Source: Gemmatimonadota bacterium (lineage in GTDB: Bacteria; Gemmatimonadota; Gemmatimonadetes; Gemmatimonadales; Gemmatimonadaceae). Taken from it: DNA of 64,000 bases. This document shows, one piece after another, positions 51,718-60,052 of the stretch. The first letter of the stretch is position 1; every line of letters begins with the position of its first letter. A program made the translations under genes and the position numbers. The notes under the pieces are model-generated. The model did no database searches and had not been told where the DNA came from. It saw only the letters and a list, made by a program, of their open reading frames with translations. The DNA lies in the NCBI GenBank assembly GCA_021413975.1, contig JAIOPJ010000054.1:124001-188000 (forward strand), written 5' to 3'.

Positions 51718-52484
51718 ACGACCTCGCCCATCACCGTCGTGTGTTCGCCGCTGACCGTGCAGGCCGGGACCGCGTACGCGAGCACCGCCGCCGCGACCTC
51801 GTCGACCGTCGCGAGACGCTTCTGTCCCGCGTCGCGGATGATCATCGCGAGCGCCTGCTCGGCGGTGATGCCCGAGCGCTTCACGATGCGCTCGAGCGCC
51901 GTCGCCACCATGTCGGTGTCGACGTAACCGGGGCAGACGGCATTCACCAGGACCCCCGCCTCGCGGAACTCGGCGCCGATCGAGCGCGTCATCCCCATCT
52001 CGGCGTGCTTGGCTGCGGCGTAGGCGGTGATGTACGGGGCGCCACCGAGGCCGGCGACGCTCGCGACGTTCACGATCCGTCCCGCGCCGCGTGCGACCAT
52101 GCCCGGGAGCACGCAGCGGATGGCATGCAGCGGCGCGAAGAGATGCACGTCGAGCATCCGATGGAAGGCGGCGTCGTCGAGCTTCAGGAACGGCGCCGAC
52201 TCCGCGGTGCCCGCGTTGTTGACGAGAGCGAACACCGGTCCGAGCACCCCCTCGGCCTCGGCAATCGCCGTGCGCAGGGCCGTCGCATCGGTGACATCCG
52301 CGCCGACCACGGCGGTGCGCACGCCCGACCCCTGCAGCTCGGTCGCGAGCGCCGCCGCGCTCGCGGGCGTGCGCACGAGGAGCGAGACGTCCGCCCCGGC
52401 CTGCGCGAGGTGCCGCGCGATCGCCGCGCCGATGCCGCGATTGGCGCCCGTCACCAGCGCGTGATGTCCCTTCAACGGCTTCAC
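51714..52484 (-). CDS. SDR-family dehydrogenase (3-hydroxyacyl-CoA dehydrogenase type)
   Basis: This 256-aa classical SDR has NAD(P) motif [20 protein letters not shown], catalytic Ser in [10 protein letters not shown] and YAAAK as the Tyr-Lys pair. In this operon it most likely oxidises a 3-hydroxyacyl-CoA intermediate. Start GTG 52484 overlaps the monooxygenase stop (GTGA); the long ORF-track prefix is a shadow of that gene. Confidence 0.86.
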   Translation of the reverse strand: MKPLKGHHALVTGANRGIGAAIARHLAQAGADVSLLVRTPASAAALATELQGSGVRTAVVGADVTDATALRTAIAEAEGVLGPVFALVNNAGTAESAPFLKLDDAAFHRMLDVHLFAPLHAIRCVLPGMVARGAGRIVNVASVAGLGGAPYITAYAAAKHAEMGMTRSIGAEFREAGVLVNAVCPGYVDTDMVATALERIVKRSGITAEQALAMIIRDAGQKRLATVDEVAAAVLAYAVPACTVSGEHTTVMGEVV

Positions 52485-54883
52485 GTGAGTTCTCCCTTTG
52501 GCGGCGCGGGCGCGGCCGCGGCGATCGCCGCGCGCTCCCGTTCCATGAGACGTTCGAGCTGCACCTTCGCGGCCCGGTACTGCGGTGGCCAGAGCGCGCC
52601 GGTGCCGTTGAAGCCGAGTCGCGCGGACTCCGCGAGGAGCCAGGCGGGATTCGCGAGATGCGGTCGTCCGATCGCGACGAGGTCGGCCCGCCCCGAGGCG
52701 ATGATCCCGTTCGCCTGGTCGGCGTCGCTGATGGCGCCCACGGCGATCACCGGCACGGGGGCCTCCTGCCGCACGCGGTCGGCGAGCGGGGTCTGCCACA
52801 TCCGACCGTAGACGGGCTTCTCCTCCTTCACCACCTGGCCCGCCGAGACGTCGATCAGGTCGGCCCCCGCTTGGTGGAAGAGGCGCGCGATCGTGACCGC
52901 GTCGTCGCCGGTGTTGCCGCCCGGCATCCAGTCGTGCGCCGAGATGCGCACCGACATCGGACGCTCGGCGGGGAAGGCCGCCCGCATCGCGCGGAAGACC
53001 TCGAGCGGGAATCGGGCCCGGCCCTCGGGGCTGCCGCCGTACTCGTCACTGCGCCGGTTGGTGAGCGGCGAGAGGAAGGCGGAGAGCAGATAACCGTGCG
53101 CGCAATGGAGTTCGAGCCAGTCGAATCCCGCCGCGGCGCCGAGGCGCGCGGCGTGCACGAACTCGTCGCGCACGCGATCCATGTCGGCGCGGGTCATGGC
53201 GCGGGCGCGTTGCGAGATGCCCTTGAGGTATTCCGTCTCGGAGGGCGCGATCAGCGGCCAGTTGCCGTCGGGGAGCGGCTGGTCGATGCCGTCCCACATC
53301 CTCCTCGTGGAGCCCTTGGCGCCGGCGTGTCCGAGCTGGAGTCCGATGCGCGCCGGCGAGTACTCGTGCACGAAGCGCACGATCCGCGCCCACGCCTCGC
53401 GGTGCGCCTCGGTCCAGAGACCCGGGCACCAGGGGGTGATGCGCGCATCGGCGGCGGGGCAGGTCATCTCCGTCATCACGAGACCGGCGCCGCCGGTCGC
53501 GCGTGCGCCCAGGTGCACGAGGTGCCAGTCGCTCGGCGTGCCGTCGGTGTGGGCGCTGTACTGCGCCATCGGCGAGACCACCACCCGATTGGGCAAGGTG
53601 CAGCCGCGGACCGTGTACGGCGTGAGCAGGGGCGGGACCGACGCCGGGGAGTCGCCGGTCCCGCTCGCCGCGTTAACCGCCGCACCATCGTCGGCGGCCC
53701 GCTGCGCGAACCAGCGCTCGAACGCCGCCACGTACGCGGGGTCGCGCTGCCGCAGGTTCTCGTGCGAGATCCGCTGCGACCGCGTGAGCAGCGAATAGGC
53801 GAACTGCTCGGGTGCCAGCGTCGCGTAGCGGTCGACATGCTCGAACCACTCGGTCGAGTTGCGCGCGGCGTTCTGGAGCTTGAGCACCTCCACCGCACGC
53901 TCGGCCTGGTACCGCTCGAGAGCCCCGCGGCGGTCCTGCGGCGTGGCGGCGATGCAGGCGTCGAGCGCGATCGCATCCTCTAGGGCTAGCTTGCTGCCGG
54001 AGCCGATCGAGAAGTGCGCGGTGTGTGCCGCATCGCCGAGCAGCACGAGCGGCACGGTCCCCCGCGCCGTGACGAGGTAGTGCACCCACTGCGCACAGGT
54101 GATGCGGGGGAAGCGGATCCACTGCGCCGAGCCGCGCAGGTGCGCCGCGTTGCTCATCAGCGGTGCCCCCGCGAGACGTGCCGCGAAGAGCCGCTCGCAG
54201 TACGCGATCGACTCGGCCGCATCCATCCGGTCGATCCCGGCGCGCTCCCAGACCTCCTGCGGCGCCTCGACGATGAAGGTGCTCATCCCCTCGTCGAACT
54301 GGTACGCATGCGCCTGGAACCAGCCGTGCTCGGTCTCGACGACGTCGAAGGTGAAGGCGTCGAAGGTGCGCGGCGTGCCGAGCCAGGTGTAGCGACAGCG
54401 CCGGAGGTCGGTGTCGGGCTTGAAGGTGCTCGCGTACCGCTCGCGGATGCGGCTGTTGATGCCGTCGGAGGCGATCACGAGGTCCCAGTGCTCGGTCGCG
54501 ACGAGCGCTTCGAGGTCCACCGGGGTCTCGTGCTCGAACCGGAGCACCACGCCGAGCGCCTCGCACCGCTGTTGGAGGATGCGCAGCATGGCCTTGCGGC
54601 CGATGCCGCTGAAGCCGTGCCCACCGGAGCGGACGGTGCGGCCGCGGAAGTGCACCGCGATGTCATCCCAATGGTGCAGGGCGCGGGCGATCTCGTCGGC
54701 ACTCGCCGGATCGGCGGCCCGGAGGTTCGCTACCGTCTGGTCGGAGAGGACGACCCCCCAGCCGAAGGTGTCGTCGGGGCGGTTGCGCTCCTGCACCTCG
54801 ACGTGCGCCCGCGGGTGACGCCGCTTGAGCAGCAGCGCCGCATAGAGTCCGCCCGGACCGCCTCCGACCACCAGCACGCGCAC
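52481..54883 (-). CDS. 2-aminobenzoyl-CoA monooxygenase/reductase (two-domain flavoprotein)
   Basis: This 800-aa fusion is the first gene of the operon. Residues about 1-390 form a class A flavin monooxygenase (VLVVGGGPGGLYAALLLKR; LLGDAAHTAHFSIGSGSKLALED). Residues about 420-790 form an old-yellow-enzyme domain (PNRVVVSPMAQYSA; ELHCAHGYLLSAFLSPLTN). This exact fusion is the enzyme that hydroxylates and reduces the ring of 2-aminobenzoyl-CoA in aerobic anthranilate degradation; databases also call it salicylyl-CoA 5-hydroxylase. The neighbouring CoA ligase supports anthranilate over salicylate. Confidence 0.9.
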   Translation of the reverse strand: MRVLVVGGGPGGLYAALLLKRRHPRAHVEVQERNRPDDTFGWGVVLSDQTVANLRAADPASADEIARALHHWDDIAVHFRGRTVRSGGHGFSGIGRKAMLRILQQRCEALGVVLRFEHETPVDLEALVATEHWDLVIASDGINSRIRERYASTFKPDTDLRRCRYTWLGTPRTFDAFTFDVVETEHGWFQAHAYQFDEGMSTFIVEAPQEVWERAGIDRMDAAESIAYCERLFAARLAGAPLMSNAAHLRGSAQWIRFPRITCAQWVHYLVTARGTVPLVLLGDAAHTAHFSIGSGSKLALEDAIALDACIAATPQDRRGALERYQAERAVEVLKLQNAARNSTEWFEHVDRYATLAPEQFAYSLLTRSQRISHENLRQRDPAYVAAFERWFAQRAADDGAAVNAASGTGDSPASVPPLLTPYTVRGCTLPNRVVVSPMAQYSAHTDGTPSDWHLVHLGARATGGAGLVMTEMTCPAADARITPWCPGLWTEAHREAWARIVRFVHEYSPARIGLQLGHAGAKGSTRRMWDGIDQPLPDGNWPLIAPSETEYLKGISQRARAMTRADMDRVRDEFVHAARLGAAAGFDWLELHCAHGYLLSAFLSPLTNRRSDEYGGSPEGRARFPLEVFRAMRAAFPAERPMSVRISAHDWMPGGNTGDDAVTIARLFHQAGADLIDVSAGQVVKEEKPVYGRMWQTPLADRVRQEAPVPVIAVGAISDADQANGIIASGRADLVAIGRPHLANPAWLLAESARLGFNGTGALWPPQYRAAKVQLERLMERERAAIAAAAPAPPKGELT

Positions 54884-54925
54884 GTCATGGCTCCTGTGGG
54901 ATCGCGGCTATGGTACGGCAGAATG

Positions 54926-54939
54926 CTTGAAGTTTCAAG
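54926..54939. promoter_or_regulatory. MarR-type operator palindrome
   Basis: The inverted repeat CTTGAA-GT-TTCAAG lies 43 bp upstream of the monooxygenase/reductase start, in an AT-rich spot between that operon and the divergent HNH gene. Its size and two-base spacing fit a MarR dimer site, and the only MarR gene in the window is the third gene of this operon. Confidence 0.65.
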
Positions 54940-55084
54940 TAACGAGCGATCATGCCCGGCGGCGGGATCCGGTGCAGGGCCTCCCGGGCCGTTCGATCGG
55001 GTCAAGGGAGGGTGCTGTGCGGGGCGGCTCGGAGGTACCTTTCGACCCGATGACAACCAATCCACCCTCGGACCGCGTTCGCTG

Positions 55085-55693
55085 ATGGCGACCTCACGTG
55101 GAGGACGCGGACGGCGGCGCGGTGGTGCCGCGTCGGCCGCGGCCACGCCCGCGGCAGCGTCGGCGAGTCCCAAGAAGAAGCGGCGGCGCGGCGGCGGAGG
55201 CGGCGGAGGCGGCGGAGGCGGCGGAGGCGGTGCCGCCCGCCAGCCGCAGCTGACCTCGGTGCCCACGGGCCGTGCGGCGTACGTCGAGACCCGCCGTTGG
55301 CTGCTCGAGCGATTCGGACCCACCTGCGCCTACTGCGAGCGCATCGTGCCCGAGCGCACCATCACGCTCGATCATGTGACGCCGCGCCGCGGCCAGACCG
55401 CCTACGACCGGCGCGACAACCTCGTCCTCTGTTGCAAGGTGTGCAACGCGGCGAAGGCCGACAAACCGATCCTCGTCTTCCTCCTCGGGAATCGGGCTCG
55501 CGTGGTCGCCCTCTTCAAGTACGGCCAGCATCTGAGCCATCAGCTCGTGGAGATGGTGAAGGACCTCATCCCGCCCGACGAGTGGCCGGCGATCCCGCCG
55601 CCGCACAGCGCCGGCCGGCCCAAGGGACGGAAGTCCTCGCGCGAACTCTTCGGCCCCGACGATCGCGGGCCGTCGCCCTACCTCGACGTCTGA
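55085..55693 (+). CDS. HNH endonuclease with basic, polyglycine N terminus
   Basis: This 202-aa protein has a C-terminal HNH nuclease domain: CAYCERIV and LCCKVCNAAKADK form a zinc-binding CxxC pair around the catalytic ITLDHVTPRRG. The first 60 residues are low complexity: an Arg/Ala/Lys-rich stretch (SPKKKRRR) and a run of 14 glycines. The start is ATG 55085; the ORF-track prefix is unsupported. Such stand-alone HNH proteins are often house-keeping or of unknown role. It precedes a RidA gene on the same strand by 43 bp. Confidence 0.85.
   Translation: MATSRGGRGRRRGGAASAAATPAAASASPKKKRRRGGGGGGGGGGGGGGAARQPQLTSVPTGRAAYVETRRWLLERFGPTCAYCERIVPERTITLDHVTPRRGQTAYDRRDNLVLCCKVCNAAKADKPILVFLLGNRARVVALFKYGQHLSHQLVEMVKDLIPPDEWPAIPPPHSAGRPKGRKSSRELFGPDDRGPSPYLDV
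55193..55228. repeat. Four perfect 9-bp tandem repeats encoding polyglycine
   Basis: GGCGGAGGC is repeated four times without error inside the HNH gene, producing most of its glycine run. Being in units of three codons, slippage would change linker length without a frameshift. Confidence 0.9.
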
Positions 55694-55736
55694 CCATCCT
55701 GCCGCGCCCCTCGGGCACGGCGCCGAGACCACGCCG

Positions 55737-56123
55737 ATGTCGATCCGCTACGTCCTGACCGCTGCCGCACCCTCTCCGGCCGGTCACTACTCGCAGGCCA
55801 CGGTGCACGGCGGTCTCGTCTACGTGGCCGGACAACTCCCGCTCGACCCCGTCACGCGTGAGCTCGTCCCCGGCGGGATCGAGGAGCAGACGACGCGCAC
55901 CCTCGCGAACGTGCGGGCGGTGCTCGAGATGTCCGGGAGCGACCTGGCCCACGTCCTCAAGATGAATGTCTACGTCAGCGACATCTCGCTCTGGGGCGCC
56001 GTCAACGCGACCTACGCGGGCATCATGGGTGAGAGCCGTCCGGCACGGGCGGTGATCCCCACGCGCGAGCTCAAGGCCGGCTGCCTGCTCGAGATCGACT
56101 GCATCGCCGCGCTCCGTGAGTGA
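55737..56123 (+). CDS. RidA-family 2-iminobutanoate/2-iminopropanoate deaminase
   Basis: This 128-aa protein has typical RidA motifs: PAGHYSQATVHGGLVYVAGQLPLDP, VLKMNVYVSDI, and the substrate-binding Arg in ESRPARAVIPTREL followed by LLEIDCIA. It hydrolyses reactive enamines/imines released by PLP enzymes. It overlaps the next gene, a PLP enzyme, by 8 bp, which suggests it cleans up that enzyme's product. Confidence 0.9.
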   Translation: MSIRYVLTAAAPSPAGHYSQATVHGGLVYVAGQLPLDPVTRELVPGGIEEQTTRTLANVRAVLEMSGSDLAHVLKMNVYVSDISLWGAVNATYAGIMGESRPARAVIPTRELKAGCLLEIDCIAALRE

Positions 56124-57240
56124 CCTGAGCGCGCTCCCCACGCCGAGCCTGCTCGTCGACCGGGCGCGGGTCGAGCGCAATGTCGCGCGGATGGGCGCTC
56201 GGATCGCCGGACTCGGCGCCGCCCTTCGTCCGCACGTCAAGACCCACAAGAGCATCGAGGTCGGGCGACTGCAGGCCGCGGCGGGGATGCGCGGCATCAC
56301 CGTCTCCACGCTCGCCGAGGCCCGCGCCTTCGCGGCGCACGGGTTCGACGACATCACGTACGCGGTGCCGATCGAGCGGGGGAAGTTCGACGCCGTGGCG
56401 GGGATGAACGCGGCCGGCACGCGACTCGGCGTGATCACCGACGACATCGCCGTCCCGGGTCCGCTCGGCGAGGCGGCACGCCAGGCCGGCGTGACGATCG
56501 ACACCTGGGTGAAGGTCGACTGCGGATACCACCGCTGCGGCGTGGATCCCGAGGGGCCGGCCCTGGCGGAACTCGCGGCGCGCATCGGCGAACGCACGCA
56601 CCTGCGCTTCGCCGGCATCCTCGCGCACGCGGGGCACTCGTACCAAGCGCGCGGCGCGGCCGCGATCCTCGCGGTCGCGCGCAGCGAGCGCGACGTGATG
56701 GTCGCAGCGGCGGGGCGGCTCGCGGCGGCCGGCGTGCCGGTGCCCTCGGTGAGCATCGGCTCGACGCCGACGGCCGCGCATGTCGACCATCTCGACGGCG
56801 TGACCGAGGTGCGCACCGGCAACTACGCCTTCTTCGACGTGACGCAGGTGGCGATCGGCAGCTGCGCGCAGGAGGACTGCGCGCTCTCTGTGCTCGCGGC
56901 GGTCGTGCATCGCGACACGTCGCGCGGGAAGGTGATCCTCGATGCCGGGGCGATCGCGCTCAGCAAGGACACCGGGATCACCGATCCCGACGGCGTGACG
57001 CACTTCGGCCGGGTGCTCGACCTCGAAGGGCGCGACCTCGGGCTGCGCGTGACCGGTCTCTCGCAGGAGCATGGCGTGGTCGGGGTCGGCGACGACGCCC
57101 TGCTGACGCGCCTCGGCGTGGGAACGCTCGTGCGCGTGCTCGTGAACCACTCCTGTCTCACCGCGGCGCAACACGCCGAGTACGTGGTGTGCGACGGGCT
57201 GCAGGTGGTCGACCGCTGGGTGAACCATCGCGGCTGGTGA
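56116..57240 (+). CDS. D-threonine aldolase/D-serine dehydratase-like PLP enzyme
   Basis: This 374-aa fold-type III PLP protein has an alanine-racemase-like barrel with the PLP lysine in LRPHVKTHKSIEVG. Later motifs are VDCGYHRCGVD and SIGSTPTA. The C-terminal metal-binding pair appears in VLVNHSCLTAAQH, typical of the DSD1/D-threonine aldolase family. It cleaves or dehydrates a D-3-hydroxy amino acid. Start GTG 56116 overlaps ridA. The RidA neighbour favours dehydratase chemistry, which releases an enamine, over aldol cleavage. Confidence 0.85.
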   Translation: MSDLSALPTPSLLVDRARVERNVARMGARIAGLGAALRPHVKTHKSIEVGRLQAAAGMRGITVSTLAEARAFAAHGFDDITYAVPIERGKFDAVAGMNAAGTRLGVITDDIAVPGPLGEAARQAGVTIDTWVKVDCGYHRCGVDPEGPALAELAARIGERTHLRFAGILAHAGHSYQARGAAAILAVARSERDVMVAAAGRLAAAGVPVPSVSIGSTPTAAHVDHLDGVTEVRTGNYAFFDVTQVAIGSCAQEDCALSVLAAVVHRDTSRGKVILDAGAIALSKDTGITDPDGVTHFGRVLDLEGRDLGLRVTGLSQEHGVVGVGDDALLTRLGVGTLVRVLVNHSCLTAAQHAEYVVCDGLQVVDRWVNHRGW

Positions 57241-57265
57241 GGAGGCGCGGGCGGGGCGCGTCCGG

Positions 57266-57295
57266 CCGGCTCCCGTGCTGAACAGACGGAGCCGG
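57266..57295 (+). terminator. Hairpin after the ridA-PLP enzyme pair
   Basis: The 8-bp inverted repeat CCGGCTCC/GGAGCCGG with a 14-nt loop lies 26 bp after the PLP enzyme stop and 17 bp before the next start. A short GTTCG follows rather than a T run. Confidence 0.45.
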
Positions 57296-57312
57296 GTTCG
57301 CGTAGTGCACCC

Positions 57313-59817
57313 GTGACCCATCGACGAATCGCCGCACTCGCGGCCCTGCTCTGCCTCTGCGGTCCGGTGACGGGACGCGCCCAGACCACCGGGCGCGGCG
57401 CCACCGCCGCGCGCGCCGTGCGAAGCACGGGCACCGTGCGGCTCGACGGCCGCGCCGACGAAGCGGTCTGGCGCACCGCGCCCGTCACCGACGACTTCCG
57501 GCAGTTCTCGCCGGGCGAGGCCGTGCCCGCGCGCTTCCGTACGGTCTTCCAGGTCGCGTACGACGACCGCACGCTCTACGTGTTCCTGCGCATGTACGAT
57601 CCGCAGCCCGACTCGCTGGTCGCGCTCCTCAGCCGGCGCGACGTCCGCACGCCGTCGGAGTGGATCAAGGTCGTGATCGACGGCTTCCACGACCGGCGGA
57701 GCGGTCTCCAGTTCATGGTGAACCCCGCCGGCGTGAAGCGCGACGCCACGATCTTCTCCGATGCGGGAGAGGACTCCGCCTGGGACGGCGTGTGGGACGT
57801 GGCCGTGCAGGTGGACACGCTCGGGTGGACGGCGGAGTTCGCGATCCCGTTCTCGCAGCTGCGCTACGATCCGAGTGAGGAACTGACCTTCGGATTCGGT
57901 GTCTGGCGTGACGTCGCCCGGTTCGGCGAGCGCGATGCCTGGCCGGTCTATCGCACCTCGCTCGGCACCTTCGCGTCGCAACTCGGCGACCTCACCGGCA
58001 TCTCGGGCATCGGGCGCAACCGCCGGCTCGAGGTCATGCCCTACGCCGTCAGCAAGAACGTCACGCAGCCCACGGTGGGCGGCTGGACGCATCCGCAGCA
58101 GCAGGCCTACGGGCTCGACCTCAAGGCGGGACTCACCAGCAATGTCACCGTGGACGCGACGATCAATCCCGACTTCGGACAGGTCGAGGCCGATCCCGCG
58201 GTGCTGAACCTGAGCGCGTTCGAGGTGCGATTCGAGGAGCGGCGTCCGTTCTTCCAGGAGGGCGGCAACCTCTTCCGCTGCGGCGGCCCCTGCGAGGGGA
58301 TCTTCTACACGCGCCGGCTGGGACGCGCCCCGCAACTCGCGACGAGCGACCGTGACCCGCGGTCGAGCACCATCCAGGCCGCGGCCAAGGTGACCGGGCG
58401 CTTCTCCGGCGGAACGCAGTTCGGGATCGTGGCGGTGCAGTCGGCTCGCGAGCGCGGCATCGCGGGCCAGACGATCGAACCGGCCACCACGACGCTCGTC
58501 GGGCGGCTGGTGCAGGACTTCCGCGGGGGACGTTCGCAGCTGGGGACGATGGTCACCGGTCTGACCCGCGACCTCGACGCGGGGACCGAACCGTACCTGC
58601 GGCGCGACGCCTACACCCTGCTGCTCCAGGGGTATCACCGGTTCGCCGAGCGCTGGGAGGTCTCCGGCTACGCGGGGCGCTCGACCGCGCGCGGCAGTGC
58701 GGCCGCGATCGCGCGCACGCAGCTCTCGAGCGTGCACTACTTCCAGCGCCCCGACCACGAGGAACGGTACGATCCCACCCGGACGTCCATGGATGGAGGG
58801 GTCACCTCGCTGTCGATCAAGCGGTTCGCGGGCCGCGTGCGGTGGGAGACCACGGGGCGCTACGCCGAGCCGGGGACGGAGTTGAACGACCTCGGGTTCG
58901 TGCCGCTCGTGAACGACGGGATGATCAGGAACCAGCTCTCGGTCTCGTCGCTGGTGCCGACGTCCTGGTACCGCCGCGGCAATGCGGTGCTCTCGCTCGA
59001 GAATCACTGGACGACCGGCGGCCTGCCGACCGGCGCCGCCGCGACGGCCCACGCGGCCGCCGAACTCGCCAACTTCTGGAGCGCGTCGTTCACGTACACG
59101 CTCTCGAACCTCGGCAACACCATGTGCGTCAGCTGCGCGCGCGGCGGTCCGCTGCTCCGGGTGTCCCCGTACCATCGCATCTCGGTCACGTTCGATGGCG
59201 ACGCGCGCAAGGCGATCGTCCCGGAGCTGGACTTCCGGATCGCGAAGGGTGACGAGGGCCGGTCGTGGGCGGCACAGGTCTCGACGGGCGTGCTCGGGCG
59301 CGTCGGGTCGCGCACGTCGCTCGAGGTCAAGGGGAGCTTCGAGCGCCGCTCCGACGACACCCAGTGGGTGCGCAACCTCGGCGCGACCTTCAGCGACACG
59401 GTGCACTACACCTTCGCCGCGCTCGGTCAGAACATCTTCGTGCTGGAGACGCGCGCGAACGTGACGCTCACGCCGGCGCTGAGCGTGCAGCTCTACGCGC
59501 AGCCGTTCGTGGCGACCGGGGCCTTCAGCGATTGGCGCGAGATGGTCGACGCGCGCAACGCGTCGTACGCCGCGCGCTACGCGCCGTACGGCGGCGGGGC
59601 GACGCCGGCGGGGTTCAACCAGAAGCAGTTCAACTCCAACGCCGTGCTCCGCTGGGAGTACCGGCCCGGGTCGGTGCTCTTCGTGGTCTGGCAGCAAGGG
59701 CGCAACGATGCGCGTGATCCCGGGACCTTCGAGGCGGGGCGCGACCTGCGGAACCTGTTCTTCACGCATCCCGACAACACGCTGCTGGTGAAGTTCTCGT
59801 ACTGGTTCAATCCGTAG
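57313..59817 (+). CDS. DUF5916/CBM9-like outer-membrane protein (second copy)
   Basis: This 834-aa protein has a signal peptide (RIAALAALLCLCGPVTGRAQ), a CBM9-like N-terminal domain (VRLDGRADEAVWRTAPVTDDFRQ; WTAEFAIPFSQLRYD) and the DUF5916 domain (DATINPDFGQVEADP; FEERRPFFQEGG), ending in an aromatic-terminated strand (VKFSYWFNP) as outer-membrane barrels do. The start is GTG 57313. It is a homologue of the 7.8-10.0 kb protein with the same domain order. Its role is unknown. Confidence 0.85.
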   Translation: MTHRRIAALAALLCLCGPVTGRAQTTGRGATAARAVRSTGTVRLDGRADEAVWRTAPVTDDFRQFSPGEAVPARFRTVFQVAYDDRTLYVFLRMYDPQPDSLVALLSRRDVRTPSEWIKVVIDGFHDRRSGLQFMVNPAGVKRDATIFSDAGEDSAWDGVWDVAVQVDTLGWTAEFAIPFSQLRYDPSEELTFGFGVWRDVARFGERDAWPVYRTSLGTFASQLGDLTGISGIGRNRRLEVMPYAVSKNVTQPTVGGWTHPQQQAYGLDLKAGLTSNVTVDATINPDFGQVEADPAVLNLSAFEVRFEERRPFFQEGGNLFRCGGPCEGIFYTRRLGRAPQLATSDRDPRSSTIQAAAKVTGRFSGGTQFGIVAVQSARERGIAGQTIEPATTTLVGRLVQDFRGGRSQLGTMVTGLTRDLDAGTEPYLRRDAYTLLLQGYHRFAERWEVSGYAGRSTARGSAAAIARTQLSSVHYFQRPDHEERYDPTRTSMDGGVTSLSIKRFAGRVRWETTGRYAEPGTELNDLGFVPLVNDGMIRNQLSVSSLVPTSWYRRGNAVLSLENHWTTGGLPTGAAATAHAAAELANFWSASFTYTLSNLGNTMCVSCARGGPLLRVSPYHRISVTFDGDARKAIVPELDFRIAKGDEGRSWAAQVSTGVLGRVGSRTSLEVKGSFERRSDDTQWVRNLGATFSDTVHYTFAALGQNIFVLETRANVTLTPALSVQLYAQPFVATGAFSDWREMVDARNASYAARYAPYGGGATPAGFNQKQFNSNAVLRWEYRPGSVLFVVWQQGRNDARDPGTFEAGRDLRNLFFTHPDNTLLVKFSYWFNP

Positions 59818-59843
59818 GGAGCCACGGTCGGGGGAACTGCGCT

Positions 59844-59993
59844 CACCACCGGGGCACAGAGGACACCGAGAACAGCTGCGAGTTCTGTCGAGGCGCGCAT
59901 GAGGGAGCATGCGGCTCCGGTATCGTCAGCGCCCACGGTGGTCCGGTACCCGACGGACTCGCACGTCTCGGTGCCCTCGGTGCCTCGGTGGTG
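59844..59993. repeat. Intergenic inverted-repeat element
   Basis: Two 28-bp arms (59844-59871 and 59966-59993) are inverted copies of each other with 25 of 28 positions matching. They begin CACCACCG and contain period-like CACAGAGG/CACCGAGA blocks. Similarity continues weakly inward (TGCGAGT...GTCG on both sides). The 235-bp gap between the DUF5916 gene and the transporter otherwise holds nothing. CACCGAGG-type intergenic repeats are widespread in environmental genomes and are often mistranslated as HHRGTEGTE peptides. No transposase or clear target duplication is visible. Confidence 0.7.
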
Positions 59994-60052
59994 AACGCCG
60001 GCGCCGTTCGGCCCCTGATGCGAACCGACCGGACGCCGCATATTCCGCCCCC

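Noticed and set aside
56071-59910. 1279-aa minus-strand ORF
   Set aside because: Antisense shadow spanning two recognised plus-strand genes.
59844-59993. Possible CRISPR or insertion sequence
   Set aside because: Only two inverted arms, no regular spacers, no transposase and no clear target duplication.
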